Part shown: positions 8,483 through 18,098 of the stretch, one piece after another
How the letters are laid out: each line of letters begins with the position of its first letter
Numbering within the stretch: the first letter of the stretch is position 1
Assembly: GCF_902143375.2 (NCBI RefSeq)
Contig: NZ_CABFVA020000026.1
Span: 1 to 50,797 of the forward strand
Length of the DNA stretch: 50,797 nucleotides
Origin: Methylacidimicrobium tartarophylax
Lineage (GTDB): Bacteria; Verrucomicrobiota; Verrucomicrobiia; Methylacidiphilales; Methylacidiphilaceae
Direction: 5' to 3'
Made by a program: the position numbers and the translations under genes
The notes under the pieces: generated by a model
Seen by the model: only the letters and a program-made list of their open reading frames with translations
Database searches by the model: none
Told to the model about the DNA's origin: nothing

Positions 8483-9415
8483 GCTGCGGCCGGCGTGTAG
8501 GAAGGGGCCGAGGGCGGCTCCCTCCGGCGACCGGGGCGAGCCGTCCCGAATACGGAAAAACGCCTTTGCCAAGAGAGTCGGAGCATCGAGAGCGCCGAGG
8601 GTAGGACGATGGTGAAGGGTGTCGAAATCGAGGTCGACGATTTTTTCGAGAATGCGCCGCCCGCTGTGCCAAGTGAGCTCGATTTCCCAGCGGAGAGGCC
8701 GGGGAAGCGTTTGCATCAATCCGTAGCCTTCGTCGAAGAGTTGAAAGGCTCTCTCCACCTCCATGGCGAGCAGTGCTCGAAAGCCGGGGCTGGCGCAACC
8801 GGCGAAAAGACTCTCTTCGGTCACTCCGAAGCGCGCCATCTCGTCCCGCGGCAGATAGATGCGGTCCTTCAGAAGATCGACGGAGACATCTTGCCAAAAG
8901 TTCGTGATCTGCAAGGCCGTGCAGATGGCGTCCGATGCGGCGAGCTGCTCCTTTGTTCGCTCTCCGTGGATCAAAAGAACGAGCCGTCCGATCGGATTGG
9001 CGCTGCGGCGGCAGTAGTCGAGAATTTCAGCAAACGAGGCGTAGCGTTGCTTTTCCACGTCCTGAGCGAAAGCGCTGAGGAGATCCAGGAAGAGTTGAAT
9101 CGGCAGGTTGAATTGCTGGATCGTGTTGTGAAGCGCCACGAAAATCGGATCCTCCGGCTCGGAGGCCGGATCGCGGACAGCGGCTTCGAAACGGCGAAGG
9201 CTCGCCAGTCGGCCCGAAACAGTCCATTCCGGCGGCATCTGTTCGGTGGCGAGGCTCCCGTATCCCTCATCCGCGATATCATCGGCTAAACGGGCAAAAG
9301 CATAGACCGCGTGGATATGAGGCCGCAAAGCGTGGCGGACTAGGAGGCCGACCGGAAAGTTCTCGTAATGATGAGCGATGCGTCGGCAGGCGGCATAGGC
9401 CATATCGAGAGTCAC
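8480..9415 (-). CDS. hpnC: Squalene/phytoene synthase family, HpnC (hydroxysqualene synthase) type
   Basis: The N-terminal signature AHHYENFPVG is characteristic of HpnC, which in hopanoid producers acts after HpnD on presqualene diphosphate to give hydroxysqualene. Both aspartate-rich motifs for diphosphate/Mg2+ are present: FARLADDIADEG and NFWQDVSVDLLKDR. The longest frame begins with a TTG at 9475. I prefer the GTG at 9413-9415, which has AAGGAG just upstream and gives 311 aa with the family-like start VTLDMAYAAC; the ATG at 9401-9403 is also possible. No hpnD, hpnE or shc is adjacent; an HpnN-like exporter is found 33 kb away. It shares repeat B with the convergent PHP gene. Confidence 0.85.
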   Translation of the reverse strand: MTLDMAYAACRRIAHHYENFPVGLLVRHALRPHIHAVYAFARLADDIADEGYGSLATEQMPPEWTVSGRLASLRRFEAAVRDPASEPEDPIFVALHNTIQQFNLPIQLFLDLLSAFAQDVEKQRYASFAEILDYCRRSANPIGRLVLLIHGERTKEQLAASDAICTALQITNFWQDVSVDLLKDRIYLPRDEMARFGVTEESLFAGCASPGFRALLAMEVERAFQLFDEGYGLMQTLPRPLRWEIELTWHSGRRILEKIVDLDFDTLHHRPTLGALDAPTLLAKAFFRIRDGSPRSPEGAALGPFLHAGRS

Positions 9416-9486
9416 GTGCTCCTTCTTTTCCGAAAGAGAGATGTTGTCAACTGGGAATGGATGGGTCGTGTGCAAACGGGATCGAC

Positions 9487-9526
9487 GCCGCGCCTCGGCT
9501 ACGAACTTTGTGAGAGATGCAGGCTA
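9487..9526 (+). repeat. Dispersed motif, copy C, with extended similarity to the right half of the 45867-45989 element
   Basis: The core 9507-9526 matches the motif at 19 of 20 positions. Similarity extends leftward: 9487-9525 and 45950-45988 agree at 36 of 39 positions by eye. It lies between divergent hpnC and coaE, so unlike most copies it is in a 5' region, just before the coaE leader. Confidence 0.75.
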
Positions 9527-9570
9527 ACCCGGCCCACCCTTCCACTGAATAGACGGGAGCGAATCTTCCT

Positions 9571-10173
9571 GTGTCCATTTCCTACCTTGGTCTGACTGGG
9601 GGGATCGCTGCCGGCAAGTCGACGATCTCGGAGCTGCTCCGGCGAGCGGGCTGGTTCGTGATCGATTGCGATGCGATTGCGCGAGAGTTGACGGCACCGG
9701 GAGAGCAAACTTGGCAAAAACTGGTTGACGCGTTTGGTGGGGGGATCTTAAATGAGGATCAGAGTATCGATCGAAAAAAGCTCGGGTCGATAGTTTTTGG
9801 TTGTTCTCAGTCGCGGAAAACGCTAAACGAGCTCACTCACCCAGCCATCCTCGAAAGGTGGCACAAGGAAGTGATCCATTTTAGGGTCCGGAACCCGAAC
9901 GGAAAAATCGCTGTTTCGGTTCCGCTCTTGCATGAAGCAGCCCTGGAAGGAGAGTTCGAGAGAGTCCTCTGCGTAGGTTGCTCCTACGCGACGCAACTGC
10001 GACGGCTCCTGGCTCGTGGTTTGGAAAGGGAGGAAGCGGAGGCACGGATCGACAGTCAGTGGCCGACGGCGAGGAAAGCGGAGCGCAGCGACGTGCTCCT
10101 GTGGAACGACGGTTCGTTGGAACTTCTTGAGCAGCAATTTTCACACTTTGCTCTCGCCTGTGAGGCGTCCTGA
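9571..10173 (+). CDS. coaE: Dephospho-CoA kinase
   Basis: This enzyme catalyses the last step of coenzyme A synthesis, ATP-dependent phosphorylation of the ribose 3'-OH. The 200-aa protein opens with YLGLTGGIAAGKSTISELL (P-loop), then DCDAIARELTAPG, and has the LTHPAILERW segment and the V-P-L-L-HE motif. The start is GTG at 9571, two residues before the P-loop strand, and no earlier in-frame start fits. It stands alone between divergent hpnC and rho. Confidence 0.93.
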   Translation: MSISYLGLTGGIAAGKSTISELLRRAGWFVIDCDAIARELTAPGEQTWQKLVDAFGGGILNEDQSIDRKKLGSIVFGCSQSRKTLNELTHPAILERWHKEVIHFRVRNPNGKIAVSVPLLHEAALEGEFERVLCVGCSYATQLRRLLARGLEREEAEARIDSQWPTARKAERSDVLLWNDGSLELLEQQFSHFALACEAS

Positions 10174-10288
10174 ATGCGTTAGCCTTCTTTCGCAGGAAAA
10201 GGACGTGCAGCGGAATCCGATCGGAGTCCAAGGGAGGTGGGCGGGCTTTTTATGAAGAGGGGAAGAGGGAAACCTCTGTGGAGAAAGA

Positions 10289-11779
10289 ATGAATGCAGAT
10301 GACATCGATCAGGAGAAGAGCGAACCCAAAAGCGAACCCAAAAGCGGGCTGAATCGGAACGCATCGGTCGGCACCGGTCCCGTGGAGCAGGACGCTCCTC
10401 CCGAAGAACAGCGGCAGTCTCGGAGCAATAACCCGGTGCGCAGCGGCGAACCGCGCGGCGGAGAGCAGCAGAACCGCAAGGAGGGAAGCGGGGAATGGGC
10501 GCGGTTTCATCCAAGCGGCCAGCCGCTGGGCTTAAGCGAGCTGCAGCGCCTCTCCTTTTCCGATCTCCAGCAGAGAGCCGCCGAATATCAGATCGAGAAT
10601 CCCGGCCTGCTGCGCAAGCACGAGTTGATCTTTGAGACGTTGCGCCGGCATGCTCAGCGAAACGGTCCAATTGTTGGAGAAGGCGTCTTGGAGGTGCTCT
10701 CCGAGGGTTACGGTTTCCTGAGGTCTCCCGCCTATAACTATTTTCCTTGCCCGGAAGATGTCTACGTCTCTCCGGCGCTTATTCGGCGCAATGGCCTCAA
10801 AAAAGGGAACCTGGTTTCTGGGCCCATTCGTCATCCCAAGGAAAAAGAGCGATACTTTTCTCTTCTGCAAGTCGAGCGAGTCGAAGGAGAATCGCCGGAA
10901 AAGGTTCGCAATCGGATTTTTTTCGACAATCTCACGCCTCTCTTCCCGAACCGTCGGATTTTTCTCGAAGGGAAGTCCAAAGATCCCTCTCTGCGAGTGA
11001 TCGACTTGGTGACCCCGATCGGCTTCGGTCAACGCGGACTGATCGTCGCACCGCCGAGAACGGGAAAGACGGTTCTCATGCAGAAGATCGCCAATGGGGT
11101 CAGCGAAAATCATCCGCAAGCGCACTTGATCGTCCTGCTCGTGGACGAGCGGCCCGAAGAGGTCACCGACATGGAGCGTTCCGTGCGGGGAGAGGTGATC
11201 AGCTCGACATTCGATGAAACCCCGGAACGTCATGTGCAGGTCGCGGAAATGGTGATCGATCGGGCGAAGCGATTGGCGGAGACTAAGGTGGACGTGGTCA
11301 TCCTGCTCGATTCGCTGACGAGGTTGGCCCGTGCTTACAACACGCTTCAGCCGCACAGCGGGAAGATCCTGACGGGAGGAGTCGACGCCAATGCCCTGCA
11401 GAAGCCACGGCGTTTTTTTGCAGCGGCAAGAAACTTGGAAGAGGGTGGGAGCGTTACGATTCTAGCCACTGCCCTGATCGACACCGGGTCCAAGATGGAC
11501 GATGTCATCTTCGAGGAGTTCAAGGGAACCGGCAATATGGAGGTCCATCTGGACCGTGCCTTGGTTGACAAGCGAATCTATCCCGCGATCAACATCGCCA
11601 AGTCGGGAACGCGGAAGGAAGAGTTGCTCTACCACCCCGACGAGATTGCCCGCATTCACGTTTTGCGCCGGGCACTCTCCTCCGTTCCTCCCGTGGAGGC
11701 AATGGAGTTGCTGCTGGAGCGTCTGCGGAAGACCAAGAGCAACGTCGAGTTTCTTATTTCGATGAATCTCAAGGATTAG
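10289..11779 (+). CDS. rho: Transcription termination factor Rho
   Basis: This hexameric RNA helicase terminates transcription. The 496-aa protein has an extra N-terminal region of about 75 residues that is polar and disordered and includes a short in-frame duplication (EPKS twice, encoded at 10320-10349). The Rho N-domain follows ([15 protein letters not shown]), then the cold-shock RNA-binding domain (about 125-200). The RecA-like motor has Walker [11 protein letters not shown] (about 250), Walker [14 protein letters not shown], and secondary-site loop [12 protein letters not shown]-terminal inserts of this kind are common in Rho of many phyla. The TAG stop is directly followed by a partial dispersed motif. 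Confidence 0.97.
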   Translation: MNADDIDQEKSEPKSEPKSGLNRNASVGTGPVEQDAPPEEQRQSRSNNPVRSGEPRGGEQQNRKEGSGEWARFHPSGQPLGLSELQRLSFSDLQQRAAEYQIENPGLLRKHELIFETLRRHAQRNGPIVGEGVLEVLSEGYGFLRSPAYNYFPCPEDVYVSPALIRRNGLKKGNLVSGPIRHPKEKERYFSLLQVERVEGESPEKVRNRIFFDNLTPLFPNRRIFLEGKSKDPSLRVIDLVTPIGFGQRGLIVAPPRTGKTVLMQKIANGVSENHPQAHLIVLLVDERPEEVTDMERSVRGEVISSTFDETPERHVQVAEMVIDRAKRLAETKVDVVILLDSLTRLARAYNTLQPHSGKILTGGVDANALQKPRRFFAAARNLEEGGSVTILATALIDTGSKMDDVIFEEFKGTGNMEVHLDRALVDKRIYPAINIAKSGTRKEELLYHPDEIARIHVLRRALSSVPPVEAMELLLERLRKTKSNVEFLISMNLKD

Positions 11780-11780
11780 C

Positions 11781-11795
11781 TTTGTGAGACCCGCG
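11781..11795 (+). repeat. Partial dispersed motif, copy D
   Basis: The first 10 bases (TTTGTGAGAC) are identical to the motif and the rest diverges. It begins two bases after the rho stop. The GTG inside it (11784) is an in-frame alternative start for galE, but the ATG at 11808 fits the family better. Confidence 0.45.
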
Positions 11796-11807
11796 GAGTC
11801 CGACCAC

Positions 11808-12785
11808 ATGAAGATCCTGGTGACCGGAGGGGCGGGATATGTAGGGAGCATCTGTGTCGAGCACCTCCTGGATTCAGGCATTGCCACGGTAGTCGTCGAC
11901 AACCTTTCGGAAGGACATCGCGCCGCCGTGGATGAGCGGGCGGCGTTTCACTGTCTTGACTTGCGCGACCGCGAGCCTCTTCTGGCCTTGATGCAGAACG
12001 AGAAGCCCGATGCGGTCATTCACTTCGCGGCAAATGCATACGTAGCGGAGTCGATGCGCGATCCATCGACCTATTTTCGGAACAACGTCTCCCACGGGAT
12101 TCATCTTCTCGACGCCATGGTGGCGACCGGGGTGCGGAAAATCGTATTTTCCTCCACCTGCGCGGTCTACGGACTCCCGTTGAAAATCCCGATCGAGGAG
12201 CGAAGCGAGACGCGGCCGATCAATCCGTACGGCGAGTCCAAGCTCTGTTTCGAAAAGATCTTGCGCTGGTATGCTGAGATCCATGGGATCGTCCCCCTGA
12301 TCTTGCGCTACTTCAACGCCGCGGGAGCATCCGAGCGACGCGGAGAAGACCACAGAGAAGAACCGCACCTGATTCCACGGGTCCTGCAGGTGGCTTTGGG
12401 ACAGCGCAAATCGGTGGAAGTATGCGGAGATGGCTATGCCACATCCGATGGCACGGCAATCCGGGACTATGTGCATGTGCGCGACCTGGCGGCAGCGCAT
12501 CTGGCCGTGCTGCAAAGAGAGCAGCCGAGTCTCTACAATGTGGGGACCGGCGAAGGATATTCCGTCCTGCAAGTCATCGAAACGGCGCGCGAGGTTACCG
12601 GTTGTCCCATTCCCCATAAGCTGTGCCCTCCGCGCCCGGGCGATCCGCCTCGCTTGGTGGCCGATGTCCACAAGATCCGGCAAGAGCTTTCTTGGGCTCC
12701 GGCGCATTCCCGGCTTTCGAAAATCATCGAGAGCGCCTGGCAATGGCACCGGACCCATCCGGCTGGCTATCCGGAGCACTTCTAA
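11808..12785 (+). CDS. galE: UDP-glucose 4-epimerase
   Basis: This short-chain dehydrogenase-like enzyme interconverts UDP-glucose and UDP-galactose for surface polysaccharide or galactose use. The 325-aa protein has the NAD-binding start MKILVTGGAGYVGS, the catalytic Ser-x-Tyr-xxx-Lys region (FSSTCAVYG; NPYGESKLCFEK), LRYFNAAGA, and RDYVHVRDLA. I chose the ATG at 11808 because the Rossmann strand begins immediately after it; the GTG at 11784 would add eight residues. It follows rho on the same strand with a short gap and may be cotranscribed. Confidence 0.93.
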   Translation: MKILVTGGAGYVGSICVEHLLDSGIATVVVDNLSEGHRAAVDERAAFHCLDLRDREPLLALMQNEKPDAVIHFAANAYVAESMRDPSTYFRNNVSHGIHLLDAMVATGVRKIVFSSTCAVYGLPLKIPIEERSETRPINPYGESKLCFEKILRWYAEIHGIVPLILRYFNAAGASERRGEDHREEPHLIPRVLQVALGQRKSVEVCGDGYATSDGTAIRDYVHVRDLAAAHLAVLQREQPSLYNVGTGEGYSVLQVIETAREVTGCPIPHKLCPPRPGDPPRLVADVHKIRQELSWAPAHSRLSKIIESAWQWHRTHPAGYPEHF

Positions 12786-13072
12786 AAAAGAGAAAGGCGC
12801 GGCAGAGCGCGGGGATCAGGCAAAGAAGGGGTGTTTTGCGTCCATGCCTCGTGCTCTTCCGAAGGGGGCGGGCGCAGCCCTTCCGGAAGGAAGCATGAAT
12901 GCTGCGATCTCGCCTTTTTTCCCTTGTCGAGGGAGCCATGCGGGGGTACACGGAGACAATGGTCGGTCGAGACCGGGAGAGCCAGGGGAAGGCGTGCGCT
13001 AAGCCCTTGGTTCGGAATGGCGCCTTCTCCCTTCTGCTAGGGAGAGCGCACAATGGCCTTCCCACTGATTCC
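12786..13072. other. Intergenic region with a strong hairpin after galE
   Basis: This is 287 bp between galE and the preferred protease start. At 12856-12889, CTTCCGAAGGG pairs with CCCTTCCGGAAG (11 bp with one bulged G, loop of 11). There is no T-run after it, so if it terminates galE it is not a canonical intrinsic terminator. The protease frame is open back to 12899, so part of this stretch would be coding if an earlier start is used. Confidence 0.5.
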
Positions 13073-14242
13073 ATGGTTCCGACTCGCGATCGCGGCAAAC
13101 AGAACGACGCCGCGAGAAACGTCTGGCGCAGCTCCAAGGCGGCTCAGGCGGTCGCCGCCTTTCTGTTGGTGTCGCTGCCCATAACTGGTCTGGCGGAGAG
13201 CATCCGCCTCGACCGAGCCGATCCGCCGAACGAAGCAATCGTCCGGGTAGTCGCCTATCAACAAGGCCATGATCGCGGCATTGTCCGAATGACTGGAACC
13301 GGTTTTTTTGTCAATCCGCATGGGCAGCTCATCACGAATCGTCATCTCTTGTCGCGGGCGGTCTTCTGCTCGGTGCTGGTTCACGGCGTCGAGCCGTTCC
13401 GGGTCGATCGCATCTTGGCGGAAGCAGGAGATCTGCTCTTGGTACAGATTGCTCTCCCTCCTGGCGTAAAGGTGGGAAGTCTGCAGCTTCGCAAGAGCCG
13501 GCCGGTTCCGGGGGAACCGATCCGGATCCAAGGGTATCCTCTGGGCATCGGACCTACCACGGCCACAGGAAAGGTGATCGGGTTTCGTCAGCACCCTTAC
13601 CACGGATCTCTTTCCTTCGTTGTGGATGTCCCCACCTTTGCCGGTAATAGCGGGGGACCGGTCCTCGATGAGAAGGGGGAGGTCATCGGAGTCTCGACGT
13701 TCCGTTCGCTGGAGGGACCGAGCAGGCTCGGAGGCGCGCTCTGCCCGTACATCCTGATGGAAGAGAGCCGGGTTGTCGATCTTGCGTTTGAGGATTGGTC
13801 TCGGCGAACCAGAGGAGGAAGAGGTGCCGTCGGTTTCGCCGCAAAAGGATGGAGGGCGTTACAGCGCAGAGAAACCCGCTCGGCCCGAGTCTATTTTGCG
13901 TCGGCTCTCCGAAATCAATCCAAGGCTCCATTGGTCTATCAAGGACTTGCCGAAGCTCTCTTGGAGAGTGGAAAAGCGGAGGAAGCCGCCTCGGCTCTCT
14001 CGACCGCAATCGAGGAGAGACCGAAAGATTTCCTCGCTCACCTTCGACTTGCGTCCGTCTATCAACAGCTCGGGAAGCCGGAATTGGCAGCTTCGCAGGA
14101 AGCAATTGGCCAAAGGATCGAATGGGCGATCTACTCGCGAATCGAGACGGAGGTTGCGGCGCGCGAGGAGACCGGCCTTCCCGGTCTCTGGCAAAAGGCG
14201 CGCTTTATTTTTCAGGGACCGGCTGAGTCCCATACCGATTAA
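13073..14242 (+). CDS. Secreted trypsin-like serine protease with C-terminal TPR repeats
   Basis: A signal peptide (AVAAFLLVSLPITGLAES) is followed by an S1-type protease domain with an apparently complete triad: His in LITNRHLL, Asp in AEAGDLLLVQI and Ser in FAGNSGGPVLD. The last 150 residues form helical repeats resembling TPRs (ARVYFASALRNQSKAPLVYQ; AEEAASALSTAIEERPKDFL). No PDZ domain is visible. It probably cleaves or binds envelope proteins. The open frame begins at 12899, but the ATG at 13073 gives a signal peptide with a 20-residue N-region; the start is uncertain. Its stop codon shares the sequence TTAA with the stop of convergent rbfA. Confidence 0.75.
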   Translation: MVPTRDRGKQNDAARNVWRSSKAAQAVAAFLLVSLPITGLAESIRLDRADPPNEAIVRVVAYQQGHDRGIVRMTGTGFFVNPHGQLITNRHLLSRAVFCSVLVHGVEPFRVDRILAEAGDLLLVQIALPPGVKVGSLQLRKSRPVPGEPIRIQGYPLGIGPTTATGKVIGFRQHPYHGSLSFVVDVPTFAGNSGGPVLDEKGEVIGVSTFRSLEGPSRLGGALCPYILMEESRVVDLAFEDWSRRTRGGRGAVGFAAKGWRALQRRETRSARVYFASALRNQSKAPLVYQGLAEALLESGKAEEAASALSTAIEERPKDFLAHLRLASVYQQLGKPELAASQEAIGQRIEWAIYSRIETEVAAREETGLPGLWQKARFIFQGPAESHTD

Positions 14243-14616
14243 CCGCTTTCGGCCGGCGGGTTCTGGTGCGGGACTTGCTGCGTCTCGATTTCCTGAAGGA
14301 TGCGTAAGATGCGATCGCCTCGTTCCAGGGAATCATCGAAGCGAAACGTGAGTTGGGGAGTGAACTTGGATTGGAGCTTCTTTCCTAGGCGATGCTGCCA
14401 CTCCCTTCGATGACGATGGAGCAGGGAGAGCAACTTATCCCTCGGAATGGGAGACTCCCATGCGCTGATAAAGACGAAGGCTTCCTTTAGATCAGGGGTC
14501 GTTTCGACCGCGGAAATCGTGAGGAGCAATCCTTCGAGCAAGACCTCCCTTTGAAAGAACTGAGCAAGCTCCTTTCGGATGACTTGAGACACCCTGATGG
14601 CTCGATGTGTACCCAT
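14239..14616 (-). CDS. rbfA: Ribosome-binding factor A
   Basis: This 125-aa protein has the KH-like fold of RbfA, a 30S maturation factor that acts on 16S rRNA helix 1. Recognisable stretches are RAIRVSQVIRKELAQFFQRE near the N-terminus, LTISAVETTPDLKEAFVFIS, and LGKKLQSKFTPQLTFRFDDSLERGDRI split over the C-terminal strand. It is the last gene of nusA-infB-rbfA, with a 130-bp gap after infB. Confidence 0.9.
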   Translation of the reverse strand: MGTHRAIRVSQVIRKELAQFFQREVLLEGLLLTISAVETTPDLKEAFVFISAWESPIPRDKLLSLLHRHRREWQHRLGKKLQSKFTPQLTFRFDDSLERGDRILRILQEIETQQVPHQNPPAESG

Positions 14617-14748
14617 GGTTGCGACTCCAAACGGTTCTTGCCAAGCGAGACGAAGCAGAGGGCGGGCGAAGGAAAAGAGTGGGGAAGCGGAGGCAAGCGA
14701 GCTTCAGAAGAGCGGGCTCGGGCCGCGCTCGGCGGCAAAGCACAACCA

Positions 14749-16650
14749 TCAGAGGCTTTGAGGCACTCGCTCCAACTGATAACACTGAATGATATCGTTC
14801 GGCTCGTAATCATCGAAATTGCCGAGGCGCATGCCGCACTCCAGCCCCGCGCGAACCTCCGGGGCTTCATCTTGAAAGCGCTTGAGAGTTTGGATGCTCC
14901 CGTCGTAAATCGGCTGCTTGCCACGGAGGACCCGTGCCTGCGCTTTTCGGACCATCCGGCCCGATTGCACCAGGACACCCGCAACGGAAAACTTGTTGAG
15001 CTCAAACACCTTTTTGACGAGCGCGGTCCCAAGCACGGTTTCGCGGAGTTCCGGTTCGAGCAGTCCTGCCATCGCGTCCCGCACTTGATCGACCAGCTCG
15101 TAAATTACGCTGAAGAGCTTAATCTGGACCCCCTCGCGCTTGGCGGCGGCAGCCGCCGAACTATCGGTTTTGACATTGAAGCCAATCACGATGCCCTCGG
15201 AAGCTTTTGCGAGAAGGATATCCGATTCGGTGACGGGTCCGGCCGCCGAGTGAATCACCGAAAGTTCGACCTTTTTGCTCGGAATCTTCTCAAGCTGGCC
15301 GACCAGCGCTTCAATCGATCCCTGGGTGTCGGCCTTGAGGACTAGGTGTAAGGTCTTGCGTTGCCCTTCTGCGATTGCCGCGAAGAGATTCTCCAGCGTG
15401 ACCTTCGGACCCACTTCCTGGCGCGGGCGTTTCAACAAGGCCAGTCGTTCCTCTGCAATCTGCCTTACCCTGCGCTCATCGCTTTCTACGAGGAGCTCTT
15501 CTCCCGGAGAAGGAAGGCCGCTTAGGCCCGTTACCTTGACAGGGGTGGACGGTCCTGCTTCACGAACCGTCTTCCCGAGGTCATTGATCAGCGCCCGAAC
15601 TCTCCCCCAATAGGGGCCGCAGAGCACGACGTCGCCGGGACGCAGGGTCCCTTTCTGAACCAAGATGCTCGCCGTCGGTCCGCGACCGGTCTCCATTTGT
15701 GCTTCGATCACCCGTCCGACCGCGGGGCCGTCGAAAAGGGCACGCAGCTCGAGAACCTCGGCCTGGAGAAGAATCATCTCCAGAAGATGGTCGATTCCTT
15801 TCCCTTTCAGGGCCGACACCTCGCAGAAGATGGTTTCGCCACCAAACTCTTCGGGAGCGAGACCTCGCTCCTGAAGCTGGGTTTTAACCCGGAGCGGATT
15901 GGCGCCGGGCGCATCGATCTTGTTGATGGCGACTATGATCGGAACGTTGGCCGCTCGGGCATGATCGATCGCCTCGATCGTTTGGGGCATTGCACCGTCA
16001 TCGGCCGCCACGACGAGAACGACGATATCGGTGATCGAAGCTCCGCGAGCCCTCATCGCGGTAAAGGCTTCGTGGCCGGGCGTATCGATGAAAGTGATCG
16101 ATTTGCCTCCATGATGGATCGTGTAGGCACCGATATGCTGGGTGATCCCCCCTGCCTCTCCTGCCGCCACTCGGGTATGCCGAATCGCATCCAAAAGAGT
16201 CGTCTTCCCGTGGTCGACGTGGCCCAGGAAGGCCACGACCGGTGAGCGAAGCTGTAAGTCGGGCGTCACCTCCGGCGCCGGCGGCGGTTCTTCCACGACC
16301 TTTGGAGCCGGCGGAGGAGGCCCATGCCGTTCCTTGCGCTCCGTTTGGATCTCAAAACCCATGCGAGCGGAAACCTTTTTGGCGACATCCTCGTCCAAAA
16401 GCTGGGTCAGCGTTGGGAAGATGTTCAACTCCATCAGGTGGTGGACCATCTGGAAGGGCTTGATTCCCAATAGGCCGGCCAGATCTTTGACGGCAATCGG
16501 TCCTCGAAGGGAGATCGTCTTTCTGCCCTCCGCAGCGGAATCGGCGGGAGTCTCCTTCAGAGTTTCTTCCATGGCAGCTACCGGGCTCGCACTGCTCGTC
16601 GGAGGATCCTTTCGTTTCGGAGGAGAAATGGTCTGCTTGGTTTTCGGCAT
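14749..16650 (-). CDS. infB: Translation initiation factor IF-2
   Basis: This GTPase delivers initiator tRNA to the 30S subunit. All G motifs are present: [26 protein letters not shown] and SAL. The C-terminal C1/C2 domains follow. At 633 aa it is short: the N-terminal region before the G domain is only about 135 residues and contains one IF2-N-type domain ([22 protein letters not shown]) and a proline-rich linker. Most Gram-negative IF-2 proteins carry a much longer N-terminus. It sits 15 bp after nusA. Confidence 0.96.
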   Translation of the reverse strand: MPKTKQTISPPKRKDPPTSSASPVAAMEETLKETPADSAAEGRKTISLRGPIAVKDLAGLLGIKPFQMVHHLMELNIFPTLTQLLDEDVAKKVSARMGFEIQTERKERHGPPPPAPKVVEEPPPAPEVTPDLQLRSPVVAFLGHVDHGKTTLLDAIRHTRVAAGEAGGITQHIGAYTIHHGGKSITFIDTPGHEAFTAMRARGASITDIVVLVVAADDGAMPQTIEAIDHARAANVPIIVAINKIDAPGANPLRVKTQLQERGLAPEEFGGETIFCEVSALKGKGIDHLLEMILLQAEVLELRALFDGPAVGRVIEAQMETGRGPTASILVQKGTLRPGDVVLCGPYWGRVRALINDLGKTVREAGPSTPVKVTGLSGLPSPGEELLVESDERRVRQIAEERLALLKRPRQEVGPKVTLENLFAAIAEGQRKTLHLVLKADTQGSIEALVGQLEKIPSKKVELSVIHSAAGPVTESDILLAKASEGIVIGFNVKTDSSAAAAAKREGVQIKLFSVIYELVDQVRDAMAGLLEPELRETVLGTALVKKVFELNKFSVAGVLVQSGRMVRKAQARVLRGKQPIYDGSIQTLKRFQDEAPEVRAGLECGMRLGNFDDYEPNDIIQCYQLERVPQSL

Positions 16651-16665
16651 GAAATACTCGAGGGC

Positions 16666-17919
16666 TTAAGAAGCTTTGGCACAAAGCCGCGCGTTTTCAC
16701 GCATTTTCTTTACAGTCGCTAAATCAACTTCGGGAAGAACCGAGGCCAGATCCGTCTCTTCGCTTTCGGCTACGGCGGCCGGACTCAAAAAGCCTGCCCG
16801 TACGATCTGCTCCGCCGTCGACTGATCCACAGAGAGTGCGGTTGCCATCTCCTCGGTTGCTCGGGCCAGCTTTTGCGCAAAGTTCTCTTCCGCAGATTGC
16901 TCCCGGGCGACATCGATTTCCCACCCGGTGATCTTGCTGGCGAGCCACGCGTTCTTCCCTTTTCGTCCCAGGGCGATGGAGTAATTCTCTTCGTCCACCA
17001 CAACCTTCACGCGCTTGCGGGCCTCATCCAACTCGACGCTTTTGATCCGAGCCGGCTTGAGGGCTTCGACGGCCAACTCGGCAACATCGGGTGACCAGCG
17101 GAAGAGGTCGATCTTTTCGATGTGGAGCTCCCGCACGATATTCTTGACCCGTGCACCGCGTACGCCCACGCAGGCTCCCACCGGATCGATCTTCGGGTTG
17201 GCGCTCCATACGGCGATTTTTGTGCGAAATCCGGGCTCTCTGGCCATAGCCTTGATCTCGACCGTATGATCCGCCACTTCACTCACTTCCAGTTCCAGCA
17301 GCTTGCGAACAAAGTTGGGATGGCTGCGCGAGAGGAGAATTTGGGGCCCGTGCGGGGTGTTGTCCACCGCAACCACATAGGCGCGAATCCGATCCCCGAT
17401 CACATACTCCTCGGCGGGTACTCGCTCACGTGCCGCCATGACGCCTTCATAGCGACCGAGATCCAGGATCACATCCGAGCGCTCGAAACGGCGCACGGTC
17501 CCCATCACGATGTGATCCACACGATCCTTGAATTCGGCGAGCACCATCTCCCGCTCGATCGAACGGATCGTTTGATTGATCGACTGCTTGAAAACTTGCG
17601 CGGCGATGCGACCAAAGTCCTTTGGGGTCACCTCCACATCGATCAACTGCCCCAACTGGGCCGAGGGGTCCATCTCCTTGGCGCGCCTCAGGGAAACCTG
17701 GTCTCGGGGATCGACGACCTTCTCCACGACCTCAAGATTCGCCCTCGCCGTGATTTTGCCGGTCTTCGGGTGGATTTCTACCCGCAAATCTCGCGCCGGC
17801 CCGATACTCTTGCGGGCCGCGGCGAGGAGAGCCGACTGCATGGCTTCCAGAAAGGTTTCTCTACGAATCCCCTTCTCCCTCGCCATGTATTCGATGATGG
17901 CCAAGACTTCTTGATTCAT
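16666..17919 (-). CDS. nusA: Transcription termination/antitermination factor NusA
   Basis: This RNA polymerase-binding factor modulates pausing, termination and antitermination. The 417-aa protein has the N-terminal polymerase-binding domain ([18 protein letters not shown]), an S1 domain (about 135-200, [16 protein letters not shown]), two KH domains ([27 protein letters not shown]), and a C-terminal helix-hairpin-helix tail ([19 protein letters not shown]). The frame is open to 17943, but the ATG at 17917-17919 has GGAGAG just upstream and the canonical N-terminus. The usual upstream gene rimP is absent; the promoter and a terminator hairpin lie directly in front. Confidence 0.95.
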   Translation of the reverse strand: MNQEVLAIIEYMAREKGIRRETFLEAMQSALLAAARKSIGPARDLRVEIHPKTGKITARANLEVVEKVVDPRDQVSLRRAKEMDPSAQLGQLIDVEVTPKDFGRIAAQVFKQSINQTIRSIEREMVLAEFKDRVDHIVMGTVRRFERSDVILDLGRYEGVMAARERVPAEEYVIGDRIRAYVVAVDNTPHGPQILLSRSHPNFVRKLLELEVSEVADHTVEIKAMAREPGFRTKIAVWSANPKIDPVGACVGVRGARVKNIVRELHIEKIDLFRWSPDVAELAVEALKPARIKSVELDEARKRVKVVVDEENYSIALGRKGKNAWLASKITGWEIDVAREQSAEENFAQKLARATEEMATALSVDQSTAEQIVRAGFLSPAAVAESEETDLASVLPEVDLATVKKMRENARLCAKAS

Positions 17920-17945
17920 GACTCTCTCCGGCGATACTTCCAAAG

Positions 17946-17974
17946 AAAAAAGTGGAAACCCTGCAAGTTTCCAC
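17946..17974 (-). terminator. Intrinsic terminator in the nusA leader (probable attenuator)
   Basis: On the minus strand GTGGAAAC and GTTTCCAC pair perfectly over 8 bp around a 7-base loop (17952-17974). They are followed at once by six T residues (complement of the A-run at 17946-17951). It lies 27 bp before the nusA start and downstream of the nusA promoter. No gene precedes it on this strand, because lpxI diverges. It therefore can only affect transcripts heading into nusA. Confidence 0.8.
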
Positions 17975-18006
17975 CTTTCCTTTGTAGCAGAATCGCCTTA
18001 CCGAAA

Positions 18007-18035
18007 AAATTACGAACGCTTCCTCCAACGGTCAA
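18007..18035 (-). promoter_or_regulatory. Sigma-70-type promoter for nusA-infB-rbfA
   Basis: Reading the minus strand, TTGACC (18030-18035) and TAATTT (18007-18012) are separated by exactly 17 bp. The predicted transcription start is near 18000, giving a leader of about 80 nt that contains the terminator at 17946-17974. Confidence 0.7.
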
Positions 18036-18098
18036 GGTTTGAATTGTTCCGCTCCACTCCGGAGCGGTACGGAGCGAAGGAAACGAGAGCGAAGTCGA

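Noticed and set aside
10320-10349. 12-bp tandem duplication (GAACCCAAAAGC twice)
   Set aside because: Only two units, in the disordered N-terminus of Rho; not a meaningful repeat array.
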